Assembly (NCBI RefSeq): GCF_000758625.1
Contig: NZ_CP009283.1
Span: 2,305,501-2,369,500 of the forward strand
Source: Paenibacillus sp. FSL R7-0273
GTDB taxonomy: Bacteria; Bacillota; Bacilli; Paenibacillales; Paenibacillaceae
Direction of reading: 5' to 3'
Length of the DNA: 64,000 bases
Made by a program: the position numbers and the translations under genes. Below the pieces are notes generated by a model. It saw only the letters and a program-made list of their open reading frames with translations. It was not told the origin of the DNA and ran no database searches. Shown one piece after another: positions 54,490 to 63,413 of this stretch. Positions within the stretch are counted from its first letter, which is position 1. Every line of letters begins with the position of its first letter.

Positions 54490-54834
54490 CTGGTAATTCT
54501 GGTGAGTGTTTTATTTGTATTATTTAGTATTGCTGCAGGGCCCGGGGTCTGGTTGTCCGTAATCGAACTAATATTGCAGATGAACCCAGTTGGCGGTGAG
54601 GAGGAGGACGCCGGATTTGTATCTTTTACTATAAGTCCCATGTACAATGATCCTGTCATTCCGATAAGCGTGTTGGCAGTTATAGTGGTTTGTTACGTGC
54701 TTTTTATAATGTTTTCAGTCAAACATAATAAGTCAGGGCTAATGTTATCCTGCTTTATCGTTACAATCGTATGCTTCTTCTATGCACCTTACATAATAGG
54801 CTGGGCTATGGAGCTTGCTGATTATTTTCTATGA
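54490..54834 (+). CDS. Small membrane protein, paralogue of previous gene
   Basis: About 114 residues if started at CTG 54490, for which AAGGGGGC lies at the right distance; GTG 54502 is the conventional alternative with poor spacing. Three hydrophobic segments like the preceding gene, with an extra acidic insert NPVGGEEEDAGF and an internal KHNKSG loop. Function unknown. Confidence 0.6.
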   Translation: MVILVSVLFVLFSIAAGPGVWLSVIELILQMNPVGGEEEDAGFVSFTISPMYNDPVIPISVLAVIVVCYVLFIMFSVKHNKSGLMLSCFIVTIVCFFYAPYIIGWAMELADYFL

Positions 54835-54871
54835 AAAGCTGCTGGTTAGAGAGGGGTGAAGCGTGTGTACA

Positions 54872-55068
54872 TCAGATTAAGTGGAAAAATGGAACCTAAT
54901 TCTTCGTCAAACAACGATATTTTAATATTAGTTAGAAAAATGGAACCTAATTTAGCGGATATGCGCCATAGTGGAGATTTCGGCTGAAATAGATGTCTTT
55001 TTTCTAACTAATGTGGGAAAATGGCGCGAATGTGCGGAATTAGGTGGCGAAAATCAAACTAAATTTTA
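54872..55068. repeat. Dispersed intergenic repeat, copy 1
   Basis: About 195 bp from CATCAGATTAAGTGG to AATTAGGTGGCGAAAATCAA. Contains repeated submotifs TGGAACCTAATT(C/T) and GGAGATTTCGGCTGAAATAG. No coding frame. Other copies are at 56,997/58,357 (split by IS630) and 58,909-59,105. Confidence 0.8.
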
Positions 55069-55137
55069 AATGAGCTACTGACGGAGGGTGAGCGGTACGC
55101 TTAAGCTGAAAAGAACCTCAGCAATACAAGCAATGTT

Positions 55138-55890
55138 CTAATAACGGCTGTTAATGCCCTGGTTTCTGCTATGTCTCATAATGATCAGGAAGAGCGCCAG
55201 ACCCGACAATAAATAGAGCAAAGAATGAAGAACCAGGCCCGCCACCTCGCCGGAGGACACGGATTCGTGCTGGATCATTCGTCTCGAGAGTTCGATCCCT
55301 GAGGTTAAAGGCAGCGAGGAGGCCAGCGTTTTTACAAGGTCCGGCATATTGTTCAGGCTGAACAAGGAACCTGAGAAGAAGAGCAGCACGTACGAAATAA
55401 CACTTTCAAAGGAGGCTGTCTTCGTATATTTGATCGTCAGCGCCACCAGAATAAGTGTAAACCCGTACACGCCTGTCATTGAGAGCAGGAATACCGGAAT
55501 AATTCCCGGATGAAAAGCGATTTCGATAGGGAGCGTCAATTTAAGAATAAGCAACAGGAGCAAAACCTTAAGAAAATTAACACCCAGCCATACTACTGTT
55601 TTTATTGTCATCAGCACACCAATATTCACAGGCTTCATCATTAACTGCTCAAATGTGCCCATCTGCTTTTCGGAAGAGATGGATACAGATGCTTCACCAA
55701 TAACGGAGCTGGCAAGGAACCAGTAAATATAACCCACATAAAAGCTTCCATCAGCGGTTTTCCCTAAGCTCAGAAAAAAAGCTCCAAAGATAATGTAGGT
55801 TATCAGAACGCTTACGAGTTGGTCGGCATAATATTTTTTCACTTCGAGCAGGTATTTCCTGGCTTCGGAGCGGCAAATCGTGAATAGCAC
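55138..55890 (-). CDS. ABC-2 type transporter permease
   Basis: 250 residues, six hydrophobic segments (YADQLVSVLITYIIFGAFFL; YWFLASSVIGEAS; VLLLLLILKLTLPIEIAFHP). SEKQMGTFEQLMMKPVN is the usual cytoplasmic loop of ABC-2 permeases. Follows its ATPase by 13 bp. Together they form an exporter of drug, lipid or peptide type; substrate unknown. Confidence 0.85.
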   Translation of the reverse strand: MLFTICRSEARKYLLEVKKYYADQLVSVLITYIIFGAFFLSLGKTADGSFYVGYIYWFLASSVIGEASVSISSEKQMGTFEQLMMKPVNIGVLMTIKTVVWLGVNFLKVLLLLLILKLTLPIEIAFHPGIIPVFLLSMTGVYGFTLILVALTIKYTKTASFESVISYVLLFFSGSLFSLNNMPDLVKTLASSLPLTSGIELSRRMIQHESVSSGEVAGLVLHSLLYLLSGLALFLIIMRHSRNQGINSRY

Positions 55891-55903
55891 AGTAACCCCG
55901 CCT

Positions 55904-56848
55904 TTAACTAAAAGAATTTAGAAACATGGCTTCAAGATCAGCGGAATCTTTAGTGTACTGAAGGATCTCCAGATCGCTTTCCAGGAGCCTCCGCAAAACC
56001 TCGTTCACCTGTAGTGCCTCAGTCGAATACATTTCAAGTGAAATATTGCCATGCTTGTCTTCCGAGAATTGAAATTGCCTGAACTCCTGCTTCAGCCGCT
56101 CAATTGCCAGCATACTGTCCGCTCTCTGCCCGATAATAACGGTGGATTTTTCTTGGGAATACTGTGCTGTAAAAGCCTTCACGCTGCCTGAAAACCGTAC
56201 ATTCCCCTCGTGCAGCAGCATCACAGTATCCGCAAGCTGCTCCACTACATCCAACTGGTGCGAGGTTAAAAAGACGGTCGTCCCAAAGTCGCTGGACAGC
56301 TTGCGTACCGATTCCACCACATTGTTTTTTGACTGTACATCCAGCCCCAGTGTCGGCTCGTCCAAAAACAGCACCGAAGGCTCGTTAACCAATGCGCAAA
56401 TGATCGCCAGCTTCTGCTGCATGCCCCGTGAATATTGGCCGCTATTGTTATGAATATCACGGTCCAGTTCAAACAGGTCAATCAGAGCCGCCGACCGTCT
56501 CAGCGTTTCCTTGCGGCTTAGTCCGTGCAGGCCCCCGAAATACATTATATTTTCATACCCGGTCAAAAAATAATACAGATTGTTGCTACCCTCCAATACC
56601 GCGTTCACTTCTGCATAATACCGCTTGCCATATGTATGTATTTCCTTGCCTTTATACTCAATAGTGCCCGACGTAGGAAGAATGAGATTGAGCATTTGTT
56701 TGATTAAGGTTGTTTTGCCAACCCCGTTTTTGCCCAGTGCACAGAATATCTCACCTGCAGTCACATCGAACGTCAATTTATCGTGGATAACCCTCTGGTC
56801 AAACTGTTTATGCAGCTGCCTGATCCTGTAAATTTTATCTGTGTGCAT
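55904..56848 (-). CDS. ABC transporter ATP-binding protein (ABC-2 exporter)
   Basis: 314 residues. Walker A CALGKNGVGKTTLIKQ, Q-loop region YFLTGYENIMYFGG, signature NSGQYSRGMQQKLAI, Walker B SVLFLDEPTLGLD, H-loop LTSHQLD. C-terminal 80-residue extension as in DrrA/NatA-type exporters. The start has only a weak ribosome site (TTAAGGAGCATT). Confidence 0.9.
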   Translation of the reverse strand: MHTDKIYRIRQLHKQFDQRVIHDKLTFDVTAGEIFCALGKNGVGKTTLIKQMLNLILPTSGTIEYKGKEIHTYGKRYYAEVNAVLEGSNNLYYFLTGYENIMYFGGLHGLSRKETLRRSAALIDLFELDRDIHNNSGQYSRGMQQKLAIICALVNEPSVLFLDEPTLGLDVQSKNNVVESVRKLSSDFGTTVFLTSHQLDVVEQLADTVMLLHEGNVRFSGSVKAFTAQYSQEKSTVIIGQRADSMLAIERLKQEFRQFQFSEDKHGNISLEMYSTEALQVNEVLRRLLESDLEILQYTKDSADLEAMFLNSFS

Positions 56849-57155
56849 AGGGATAATGCTCCTTAAGCGTTTCTTAGTTCATTAATGCGCTCCAATTCCA
56901 ACCTTGAAGAATCGCAGAAGAATTAACTTGCTTGTTATAATATTATATCTATATATGGGTAAAAGTGGATGTGATAAAAGTATTTATAGCCCATCCTCAT
57001 CAGATTAAGTGGAAAATCGTCACCTAATTCTTCGCCAAACAACGATATTTTAATGTTATATAAGTTGAACTAAAGATTAGAAAACTATGGTAAGGATTTC
57101 GTTGCTACATGTCGAAGTAATATAGACAATAACTTCAGACAGGTAGGGAAATGTA

Positions 57156-57665
57156 ATGGGCCAAACAGCTTCTTTTCAAGAAATCGAAACCGCAATGAAA
57201 CAAGCCAAAAAACGTCGGATGTACGAACGATACCAGACACTATATTTGTATCTACAAGGAACTGAAGTCGAGAAAATTGCCCATATCATCAATCGAAGTC
57301 AGAAAACCGTGATCGGTTACATTGGGGCGTATGAAACAGGAGGACTTTCAGGTCTTCAAATGAAATATTCTCCTGGAGCACCCGTTCGACTAACTAAAGA
57401 ACAACAAGAAAAACTGAAAGAAACCATTGTAAGCTCGGTTCCGCATGATGTAGGTTTTACAGCGCGTCATAACTGGACACTAGAGATCCTTGCAGCCTTA
57501 ATTAAACGGGAATTTGGCATCAATTACTCGCTTCGCGGGATCTCCAAAATGATGCATCGCCAGGGGCTAAGCTACACCAAACCAACGTATACCTTGGCCG
57601 CAGCAGACGAAGAAAAACAACGGATGTTTACAGAAGCTACGTTTCCCGGCTTAAAAAAAGAGTGA
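57156..57665 (+). CDS. IS630 transposase, N-terminal HTH part
   Basis: 169 residues starting MGQTASFQEIETAMKQAKKR. Two helix-turn-helix segments (EVEKIAHIINRSQKTVIGYI and LAALIKREFGINYSLRGISK). Ends LKKE-stop in TTAAAAAAAGAGTGA. A -1 slip on the A7 run gives AAAAAAAGAGTGATC read as KKRVINGEIDHL, joining the catalytic half, so both ORFs make one transposase. Confidence 0.85.
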   Translation: MGQTASFQEIETAMKQAKKRRMYERYQTLYLYLQGTEVEKIAHIINRSQKTVIGYIGAYETGGLSGLQMKYSPGAPVRLTKEQQEKLKETIVSSVPHDVGFTARHNWTLEILAALIKREFGINYSLRGISKMMHRQGLSYTKPTYTLAAADEEKQRMFTEATFPGLKKE

Positions 57666-58195
57666 TCAATGGCGAAATTGACCATTTGCTATTCGAAGAC
57701 GAATCCATGATTCGAGATTATCAGGCCATTCAGAAAACATGGTTTCTCCGCGGGAAACAACGGATTATTCCGACTACTGGCAAACATCGCGGTGTCAAAT
57801 TGCTGGCAACCGTTGACTATGAAACAGGCAAAATCGTATGGCAGGAAGATGAGCAGTATACTGCAGAAACTTTTCTAAGCTTTTTGAAAAAAGTCATACA
57901 GGAGTATCCCACAGGTAAAATCGTGATGGTTTTGGACAATGCGCGAATCCACCATGCAAAGCTGCTAACACCGCTGCTCATGGAGATGAAAGAGCGACTG
58001 GAACTGGTTTTTCTGCCTCCCTATAGCCCTCAATTTAATGCCGTTGAAGGCTTGTGGAAATGGTTGAAATCGGATGTGATTAACAACGTCTTCTACCACA
58101 CCGTCGCTGAAATTCGCACCAACGTCCAACAATTTATGGAGGAGATTATGAAATCGCCTTTAACCATCGTCGACCGGCTCTGTGTGAGGTTCTAG
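57662..58195 (+). CDS. IS630 transposase, DDE catalytic part
   Basis: 177 residues, overlapping the first ORF. DDE set: Asp in LLFEDESMIRDYQ, Asp in IVMVLDNARIHHAKLL, Glu in YSPQFNAVEGLWKWLKSD, the DDE_3 pattern. Probably produced only as a frameshift fusion with the upstream ORF. Appears intact. Confidence 0.88.
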   Translation: MINGEIDHLLFEDESMIRDYQAIQKTWFLRGKQRIIPTTGKHRGVKLLATVDYETGKIVWQEDEQYTAETFLSFLKKVIQEYPTGKIVMVLDNARIHHAKLLTPLLMEMKERLELVFLPPYSPQFNAVEGLWKWLKSDVINNVFYHTVAEIRTNVQQFMEEIMKSPLTIVDRLCVRF

Positions 58196-58415
58196 TCAGT
58201 CGTTTCTTTAGTTCAATCTATATAGTTGGAAAAAGGGAACCTAATTTAGCGGATATGCGTCAAAGTGGAGATTTCGGCTGAAATAGATGTCTTTTTTAAA
58301 ACTAATGCCGGCAAAAGACGCTAATGCGCAGAATTAGGTGGCGACAATCAAACTAACTCGAGGCTAGTACCCGATATTCCCGATGTGCCCGATGTTTATG
58401 TTTGCTCTCACTTAC

Positions 58416-58730
58416 CTATTTTCCTCCAGCTTTACGTTTATTTAATTCATATTGATATAGGTCATGAATTTTTTTGTCTTCAATATCTTGGCCAACAAAA
58501 AACACAAGAGTAGGGTCATTTATAGGGGAGGCGTAAGTAAGGTAGGTGCGGTGCATAAAATCAAAGTCCATTTTGCTTAATTTGAATTCGGTTTGATATT
58601 TGTCTTCTAAGTAGATTTTGAATTGTTTTTTAAGTGCTATAGATTTCCAAGGTAACCCAAAGAAGAGGACATATATGCCTAATAGGAGTACTAAGCTAAT
58701 TAAAATGATGCGCAGATGCTTCCGTTTCAT
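58416..58730 (-). CDS. Small membrane-anchored protein, unknown function
   Basis: 104 residues from ATG 58730 (AAGGGGG upstream). One N-terminal helix (IILISLVLLLGIYVLFFGL), then an extracytoplasmic region KKQFKIYLEDKYQTEFKLSK, FMHRTYLTYASPINDPTLVF and a basic tail KRKAGGK. Resembles small Bacillales lipoprotein/anchored hypotheticals; no function assigned. Lies between two copies of the dispersed repeat. Confidence 0.65.
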   Translation of the reverse strand: MKRKHLRIILISLVLLLGIYVLFFGLPWKSIALKKQFKIYLEDKYQTEFKLSKMDFDFMHRTYLTYASPINDPTLVFFVGQDIEDKKIHDLYQYELNKRKAGGK

Positions 58731-58908
58731 TATTCTTAATCCCCCTTGAGGAGTGGCTATGCACAATTAGTTATTGAAATTTAAGGTTACTCTTAAGGAG
58801 TGCGGCCTTACCTCTTCGTTTCTTCCTAGTCGCCAATCTATACTGGATAAACATTGGTACAACTGCTTCATATATTTTACAGGAACGAGGTTGAAGTTCA
58901 AAGCACAT

Positions 58909-59105
58909 CCTAATCAGATTAAGTGGAAAATCGTCACCTAATTCTTCGTCAAACAACGATATTTTAATATTAGTTGGAAAAAGGATACCTAATTTAGCGG
59001 ATATGCATCAAAGTGGAGATTTCGGCTGAAATAGATGTCTTTTATAAAACTAATGCCGGCAAAAGACGCTAATGTGCGGAATTAGGTGGCGAAAATCAAA
59101 CTAAA
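58909..59105. repeat. Dispersed intergenic repeat, copy 3
   Basis: Same layout as copy 1, uninterrupted, from AATCAGATTAAGTGG to TTAGGTGGCGAAAATCAAAC. 58,731-58,908 has no gene. Confidence 0.8.
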
Positions 59106-59155
59106 TCTTTATGGCTCACCAGCCCCACAGGATGCTGCTGCCACAGTAAACACAA

Positions 59156-59191
59156 ATGCCCCCGCTCCGGGATCTCCCGGACAGGGGGCAT
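59156..59191 (-). terminator. Terminator of YheC/YheD cluster
   Basis: ATGCCCCC and GGGGGCAT arms with an inner CCGGG/CCCGG pair; TTTGTGTTT follows on the reverse strand. Confidence 0.75.
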
Positions 59192-59196
59192 CAACT

Positions 59197-60327
59197 TTAT
59201 TCCTCCGCCGCCTTAGCCGGGGCAGGCGCGCTCTTACTCTTGTGCACCCACAGCGCGTACTCCAGCGGGCGGATTAGCGCTGTGCGGTAGGTGGCGGCGT
59301 CGCCGGTGCGGGCGAACACCTCGCGGGCCGGCTTGGGGTTGACCTCCAGCACGAAGATCCGGCCCTGGCGGTCGATCGCGAGGTCGAGCGCCAGCTCGCA
59401 TAACGTGCCGAAGCTCTCCTCCAGGAAGACTGCCGCCTCCAGGCCGAGCTTCTCGGCCGACTTCATGGCCTTGTCGGCCTTCTCCTGGCTGCCGAGCCAC
59501 TCCTTCAGCAGCACCTCCGCACGGACGGCATGCCCGCCGCCGTGCAGGTTCGAGGTGACGCTGCGGGCGGCGCCGACGCGGCCGGCCATGCCGGTCAGCT
59601 CCCAGACGCCCTGCCCGTTCTTCTGCACGAGCATGCGGTAGTCGTGGAAGCGTCCGCCCGGCAGCCGCAGCGGGATGCCCTGCTGGACGAGAAACCGCCC
59701 GCCGGCGCACCACTGGCGGATAATCGCCTCCAGCTTCGAGAGCGTTACCTTGCGCGGGGAGATGATCTGCCGGTTCTGGCGGCGGCCTTGAATATCATAG
59801 AGGCTTTGCCCCTCTTTGAGCCGTTCGATCCGCAAAATGCCGCGTCCGCCCGTACCGTTAACCGGCTTCACATAGACCACCGGGCTCGTTTTCAGCATCC
59901 GCAGCAGATCGGACGAAGACTGGTAGAGCAGCGTCTCGGGCATATGCTGGCGGAAGCGGGTCTTTTGTGAAAAGGTCTGGTGGATCGTCCATTTGTTGCG
60001 CAGCGGACGGTTCAGAAAGGTCAGATGATTGTACCGTGAGCGGAAGCGCAGCAGCTGCTCGAACCGGGAGCTCCGCTGAATCCGGCAGCGGTCATAGATC
60101 ATATGCGGAAAAGAGCGCCATTTACGCGACCATTTGCCGCTCGCCGGATCAAAGACCATGGCATGTATCTGTTCTTTGGCGGCGTTAACGTCCATCGGGG
60201 TAAATACGAAGACATCCAGGCCGAGCTTGCGGCCCTCGATGATCATCCTCCGGTAGACACTGCGCTCCTCAAGCTGCTTGGCGTCATTTAAATACAGCGT
60301 CAGGATGCCTAAGACGGGTTCTGGCAC
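59197..60327 (-). CDS. YheC/YheD-family ATP-grasp protein (1 of 4)
   Basis: 376 residues. ATP-grasp core: PVVYVKPVNGTGGRGILRIE (nucleotide lysine and glycine loop), DYRMLVQKNGQGVWELTGMA, SNLHGGGHAVRA, and metal-binding DLAIDRQGRIFVLEVNPKPA. The family is tied to the endospore coat in Bacillales and the fold suggests peptide-like ligation, but the substrate is not established. Its start overlaps the GNAT gene end, so they are coupled. Confidence 0.87.
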   Translation of the reverse strand: MPEPVLGILTLYLNDAKQLEERSVYRRMIIEGRKLGLDVFVFTPMDVNAAKEQIHAMVFDPASGKWSRKWRSFPHMIYDRCRIQRSSRFEQLLRFRSRYNHLTFLNRPLRNKWTIHQTFSQKTRFRQHMPETLLYQSSSDLLRMLKTSPVVYVKPVNGTGGRGILRIERLKEGQSLYDIQGRRQNRQIISPRKVTLSKLEAIIRQWCAGGRFLVQQGIPLRLPGGRFHDYRMLVQKNGQGVWELTGMAGRVGAARSVTSNLHGGGHAVRAEVLLKEWLGSQEKADKAMKSAEKLGLEAAVFLEESFGTLCELALDLAIDRQGRIFVLEVNPKPAREVFARTGDAATYRTALIRPLEYALWVHKSKSAPAPAKAAEE

Positions 60328-60824
60328 AGGAGTTCACCTTCTTGTGGGAGAGTTACCGCGCTGCGGCCGGCTAGAGACTGCAGCAGCAGCGTGGGCTTGC
60401 CTGTCGGGCCGCTTATCAGGTCAACGGCGGCCAGCCCGCTGTTGAAGCACATCTTGAGGCTGGCCGGATTATCAGAGGCCACCTGGCATTCCAGCCGGCC
60501 AAGGCGCTGCAGCTGGGCTGACAGCAGCGCTGTACCGGTATGGCGGCCCCGGTATAAGGGGTGAACGGCAACCAGGCAGGCTTCCTTACCGTAGCCGGAG
60601 ACAAAGCTGATGCCGGCCAGCTGCCGGCCGCTCTGCCCGCGGACTGTAGCGACAAGGAGAGAAACGCCGGGAACCGCAAGCTGCTCCGGCGTCAGCCGGG
60701 CCAGCAGGCGGCAGCCGCGCAGTGTGATCCGCCGGTCTCCGTGCTCCCGGAGGAAATCAAGCAGCCCCGCGATCCTTGCTTTCCAGCGGTCAGGATTGCT
60801 GTCATATATAGAAGTAATCTGCAT
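60309..60824 (-). CDS. GNAT-family N-acetyltransferase
   Basis: 171 residues; GGAAGTGAAC precedes the ATG. Acetyl-CoA loop in ACLVAVHPLYRGRHTGTALL (R-G-R-H-T-G as Q/R-x-x-G-x-A form), followed by CQVASDNPASLKMCFNSGLA, the usual beta6-alpha4 region. Overlaps the next ATP-grasp gene by 19 bp and sits inside the YheC/YheD row, so it may modify the same product. Substrate unknown. Confidence 0.82.
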   Translation of the reverse strand: MQITSIYDSNPDRWKARIAGLLDFLREHGDRRITLRGCRLLARLTPEQLAVPGVSLLVATVRGQSGRQLAGISFVSGYGKEACLVAVHPLYRGRHTGTALLSAQLQRLGRLECQVASDNPASLKMCFNSGLAAVDLISGPTGKPTLLLQSLAGRSAVTLPQEGELLCQNPS

Positions 60825-60879
60825 GGGTTCACTTCCTTAGAGGATTTCACGCTATCCTTTATCCTTATCTTTCTCGCAG

Positions 60880-60917
60880 AAACGGCTACCGTCCTGTTTA
60901 GGACGGCGTAGCCGTTT
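60880..60917 (-). terminator. Hairpin at end of second YheC/YheD gene
   Basis: AAACGGCTAC pairs with GTAGCCGTTT with inner CGTCCT/AGGACG. It has only a weak T tract on either strand, so termination may be partial. Confidence 0.5.
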
Positions 60918-62030
60918 CTACTTACCCTGCCGGGCGAGATGCTGGCTGTAATGGAAGATGCGCTCCAGCGACAGCTTGCGGATGGCCGGCTCATCAAATT
61001 TCATCGGGCGTGAATTGGCCTCGAAGAACCAGAGGCCGCCTTCCTCGTCGACGCCGAGATCCATCGACATTTCACCGAGCATGGCGCCCGAAGCCCGCTC
61101 AATCTGGCGGGCAATCAGCAAGGCGGTGGTAGGGACGTTCTTCAGGATGACGGCAGCCCGCTCCGTGCCGAAGGTTCCCTCCAGCATGGCCGCAGGCTCC
61201 TCTATGCTGCCCCCTCTGGGCACATGGGTGGTAATGCTGCGGACACCGGCCAGCCGGGCGCCGATTCCGGTCACCGCCCAGGCGCCGCGGCCGTTCTTCT
61301 GCAGCAGCACCCGCAGATCAAAGGGGCGGCCGCGGTGGGTAGCCAGCCCGATGGCCTGCTGGACGATGTACTGGGAGATCCCCTTTTCCCGTTTGATCCG
61401 GGTCCACAGCCGGTCGATGGAGGCCGCCTTGTAGGTTATATTTTTTTTGCCGCCCTGGATCTGCAGCCGGAAGGGGAGGCTGGCCTCTGCCGCGTATTTA
61501 ATCCGCATGATGCCTTTGCCGGCCTTGCCGTTTTCCGGCTTGAGGTAGAGGCTGTCATGATTTTTCAGCATTGCAACGAGCGTGGAGGCACTGCGCAGGC
61601 GTCTTGTTTTGGGCACATGCCGGACAGTGGCCTTCGATTCCTTCAGCCATTCAAACAGATTCCATTTGTTGAAAAACCCGGGGTTATACATCAGGATGGA
61701 TTCGTGCTCCAGGCATTCGGCTATTTTGCGGGCGACCGGAGCCTTCTCCTCCTCATCCCGGTTCGGAATCCGGTTGTAGATGACCTGCGGCAGGGGCATC
61801 GGAGCGTTATACCAGATTTTACCGCTGGGCGAAGGGATGAAGCCGTTCACCGTCTGCTCCTCAAACTTCAGGTCGCGGACGGTGACGACATAGACGAGAT
61901 AGCCCATTTCCTTGCCGGTGCGGATGATGTCGCGGAAGTTGTTCCGGTTGCCGCGGAACTGCTTCAGCCTGTCGCTGGTTGTCAGTATAGCAATTACCGG
62001 TTTACCGGAGTCAGGGGAGCGGGTATTCAC
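60918..62030 (-). CDS. YheC/YheD-family ATP-grasp protein (2 of 4)
   Basis: 370 residues. DSLYLKPENGKAGKGIMRIK, FDLRVLLQKNGRGAWAVTGI, then GEMSMDLGVDEEGGLWFFEA match the ATP-grasp set. Its ATG overlaps the stop of the upstream homologue by 4 bp. KPVIAILTTSDRLKQFRGNR at the start is the N-terminal pre-ATP-grasp domain. Confidence 0.87.
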   Translation of the reverse strand: MNTRSPDSGKPVIAILTTSDRLKQFRGNRNNFRDIIRTGKEMGYLVYVVTVRDLKFEEQTVNGFIPSPSGKIWYNAPMPLPQVIYNRIPNRDEEEKAPVARKIAECLEHESILMYNPGFFNKWNLFEWLKESKATVRHVPKTRRLRSASTLVAMLKNHDSLYLKPENGKAGKGIMRIKYAAEASLPFRLQIQGGKKNITYKAASIDRLWTRIKREKGISQYIVQQAIGLATHRGRPFDLRVLLQKNGRGAWAVTGIGARLAGVRSITTHVPRGGSIEEPAAMLEGTFGTERAAVILKNVPTTALLIARQIERASGAMLGEMSMDLGVDEEGGLWFFEANSRPMKFDEPAIRKLSLERIFHYSQHLARQGK

Positions 62031-63400
62031 AGGTCATCCCTCCTGCGGAATTTGCTGAGATACAGGCAGTGCTCCAGAATATGCTCAACGGAAGCTTTGC
62101 CCTCAGCACGCAGGGAAGGATGGCGGAAGATGGAACGTCCCGGTTTGGCATTCGCCTCGAACATCCAGATATCTTCATCCTGGTCAATGCCCAGGTCAAA
62201 GCCGATCTCGCCAAGCAGATGGCGGTGCTGGATTTCCAGCGCTTCAGCGAGCTTGACAGCCGTTGTTTTGGCCCGCTGCAGCACTTCATCCGATCTTGCG
62301 CCGAACACCCGACCCAGCGCCTGCTGTGGAGTGAGCAGGGCTCCCCCGTTCTTAAGATGTGTAGTGACACTGCCGCGGCCGGCTTTTTTGGCTCCGATGC
62401 CGACTACGACCCACTGGTTGCTGCCGTTTTTATGCATATGGAAGCGGAAGTCGATCGGGCAGGCGTCGATTTCAATCAGGCGGATGCCCTGCTGCACCAC
62501 ATAGTTCTGCAGGTGCTGCCCGTGGCGGGAGCGGAGCATCCGCATCAGGCTGTCAAAGCTGGTGAAGCGCAGCAGCACATTTTTGCCGCCTTTACGGTAA
62601 CGGGCAAAGTAGCCCTTCTTGGGCAGGTAGGTCAGCCGGTAAATGCCGTGTCCCAGGCTGCCCGCAGACGGCTTGTAGTATACGAAATGATGACGGTCCA
62701 GCATATCCCGCATTTTTTCTGAGCTTGGGTTAGAGACGGTCTCAGGGACGTAGCGGTAGGCTGCATTGTCGTTCTCCAGCAGCCGGTATACATCCGATTT
62801 GTTGAAGAAGCTCCAGTTGAAATATGGAATCCGCTTCCGCCCGAACCTTTCGCGGAGCTGATTGATGTATGGGGAGGTTTCGGCCCGGCGGCTCGGCAGC
62901 CTGTTGTACACGACATCCGGCAGCGGGACCAGTTTGCGCTCGAATTTGTCGCTGGCATTCAGGAAGAAGCCGTTGACCTGCTCCTTCTGCCAGTCAATGT
63001 CGCGCGGCGTGAAGGCAAAGATATAGCATTTGTTGCTGCCCTCGCGCAGCAGCTGCTTGATGAACCCGGTACGTGAGCCGAAGGGGTTGACGGATGAGGT
63101 AGGACCATCGGACAGAATGCCGACCAGCGGACCGAGCTGCACCTCGTCATTCTGCAGATTGCGCAGATAGACGCCGCCCGTTTTGGGAACCTTGATGGCG
63201 CTCTTTACGCCGGAAGCCAGGAACAGATGCTTTCCCGCCCGCTTGATCGGCTTGATCATAGCCGGAATGGCATCCTTGCCGAGCCGCAGCCGGATGTTTT
63301 TTTTGCCGGATAACTTTAGGCTTTTCATCAGTTCACCCGACACATACACAACTCTTTGGGGCTGCTTGGTAAAATGGACGTTGCAAAAAGTGAGACTCAT
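62027..63400 (-). CDS. YheC/YheD-family ATP-grasp protein (3 of 4), long form
   Basis: 457 residues from ATG 63400, chosen because TAAGGAGG precedes it; an upstream open stretch to 63511 overlaps the preceding gene. An extra N-terminal region of about 90 residues (MSLTFCNVHFTKQPQRVVYV, KKNIRLRLGKDAIPAMIKPI) with a beta-rich look precedes the shared part (LGPLVGILSDGP). ATP-grasp motifs: HFVYYKPSAGSLGHGIYRLT, GEIGFDLGIDQDEDIWMFEA. Domain order resembles YheD. Confidence 0.87.
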   Translation of the reverse strand: MSLTFCNVHFTKQPQRVVYVSGELMKSLKLSGKKNIRLRLGKDAIPAMIKPIKRAGKHLFLASGVKSAIKVPKTGGVYLRNLQNDEVQLGPLVGILSDGPTSSVNPFGSRTGFIKQLLREGSNKCYIFAFTPRDIDWQKEQVNGFFLNASDKFERKLVPLPDVVYNRLPSRRAETSPYINQLRERFGRKRIPYFNWSFFNKSDVYRLLENDNAAYRYVPETVSNPSSEKMRDMLDRHHFVYYKPSAGSLGHGIYRLTYLPKKGYFARYRKGGKNVLLRFTSFDSLMRMLRSRHGQHLQNYVVQQGIRLIEIDACPIDFRFHMHKNGSNQWVVVGIGAKKAGRGSVTTHLKNGGALLTPQQALGRVFGARSDEVLQRAKTTAVKLAEALEIQHRHLLGEIGFDLGIDQDEDIWMFEANAKPGRSIFRHPSLRAEGKASVEHILEHCLYLSKFRRRDDL

Positions 63401-63413
63401 TGATGAATCCTCC

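Larger units (their letters stand above)
57059..58222 (+). mobile_element. IS630-family insertion sequence, 1164 bp, with TA duplication
   Basis: Ends TATAAGTTGAACTAAAGA and, inverted, TATAGATTGAACTAAAGA (18 bp, 2 mismatches). TA is duplicated at 57057-57058 and 58223-58224, as expected for the IS630/Tc1-mariner group. Comparison with uninterrupted repeat copies fixes the ends. Confidence 0.85.
56997..58357. repeat. Dispersed intergenic repeat, copy 2, split by IS630
   Basis: Left part 56,997-57,058 ends ATTTTAATGTTA; right part 58,223-58,357 resumes TAGTTGGAAAAAGGGAACC. Removing 57,059-58,222 plus one TA restores the uninterrupted copies at 54,872 and 58,909. Confidence 0.85.

Noticed and set aside
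58771..58956. Short reverse frame of 61 residues
   Set aside because: Crosses into the dispersed repeat; no ribosome site or recognisable product.
59086..59277. Short forward frame starting MAKIKLNLYGS
   Set aside because: Begins inside the dispersed repeat and runs through a terminator into the antisense of an ATP-grasp gene.
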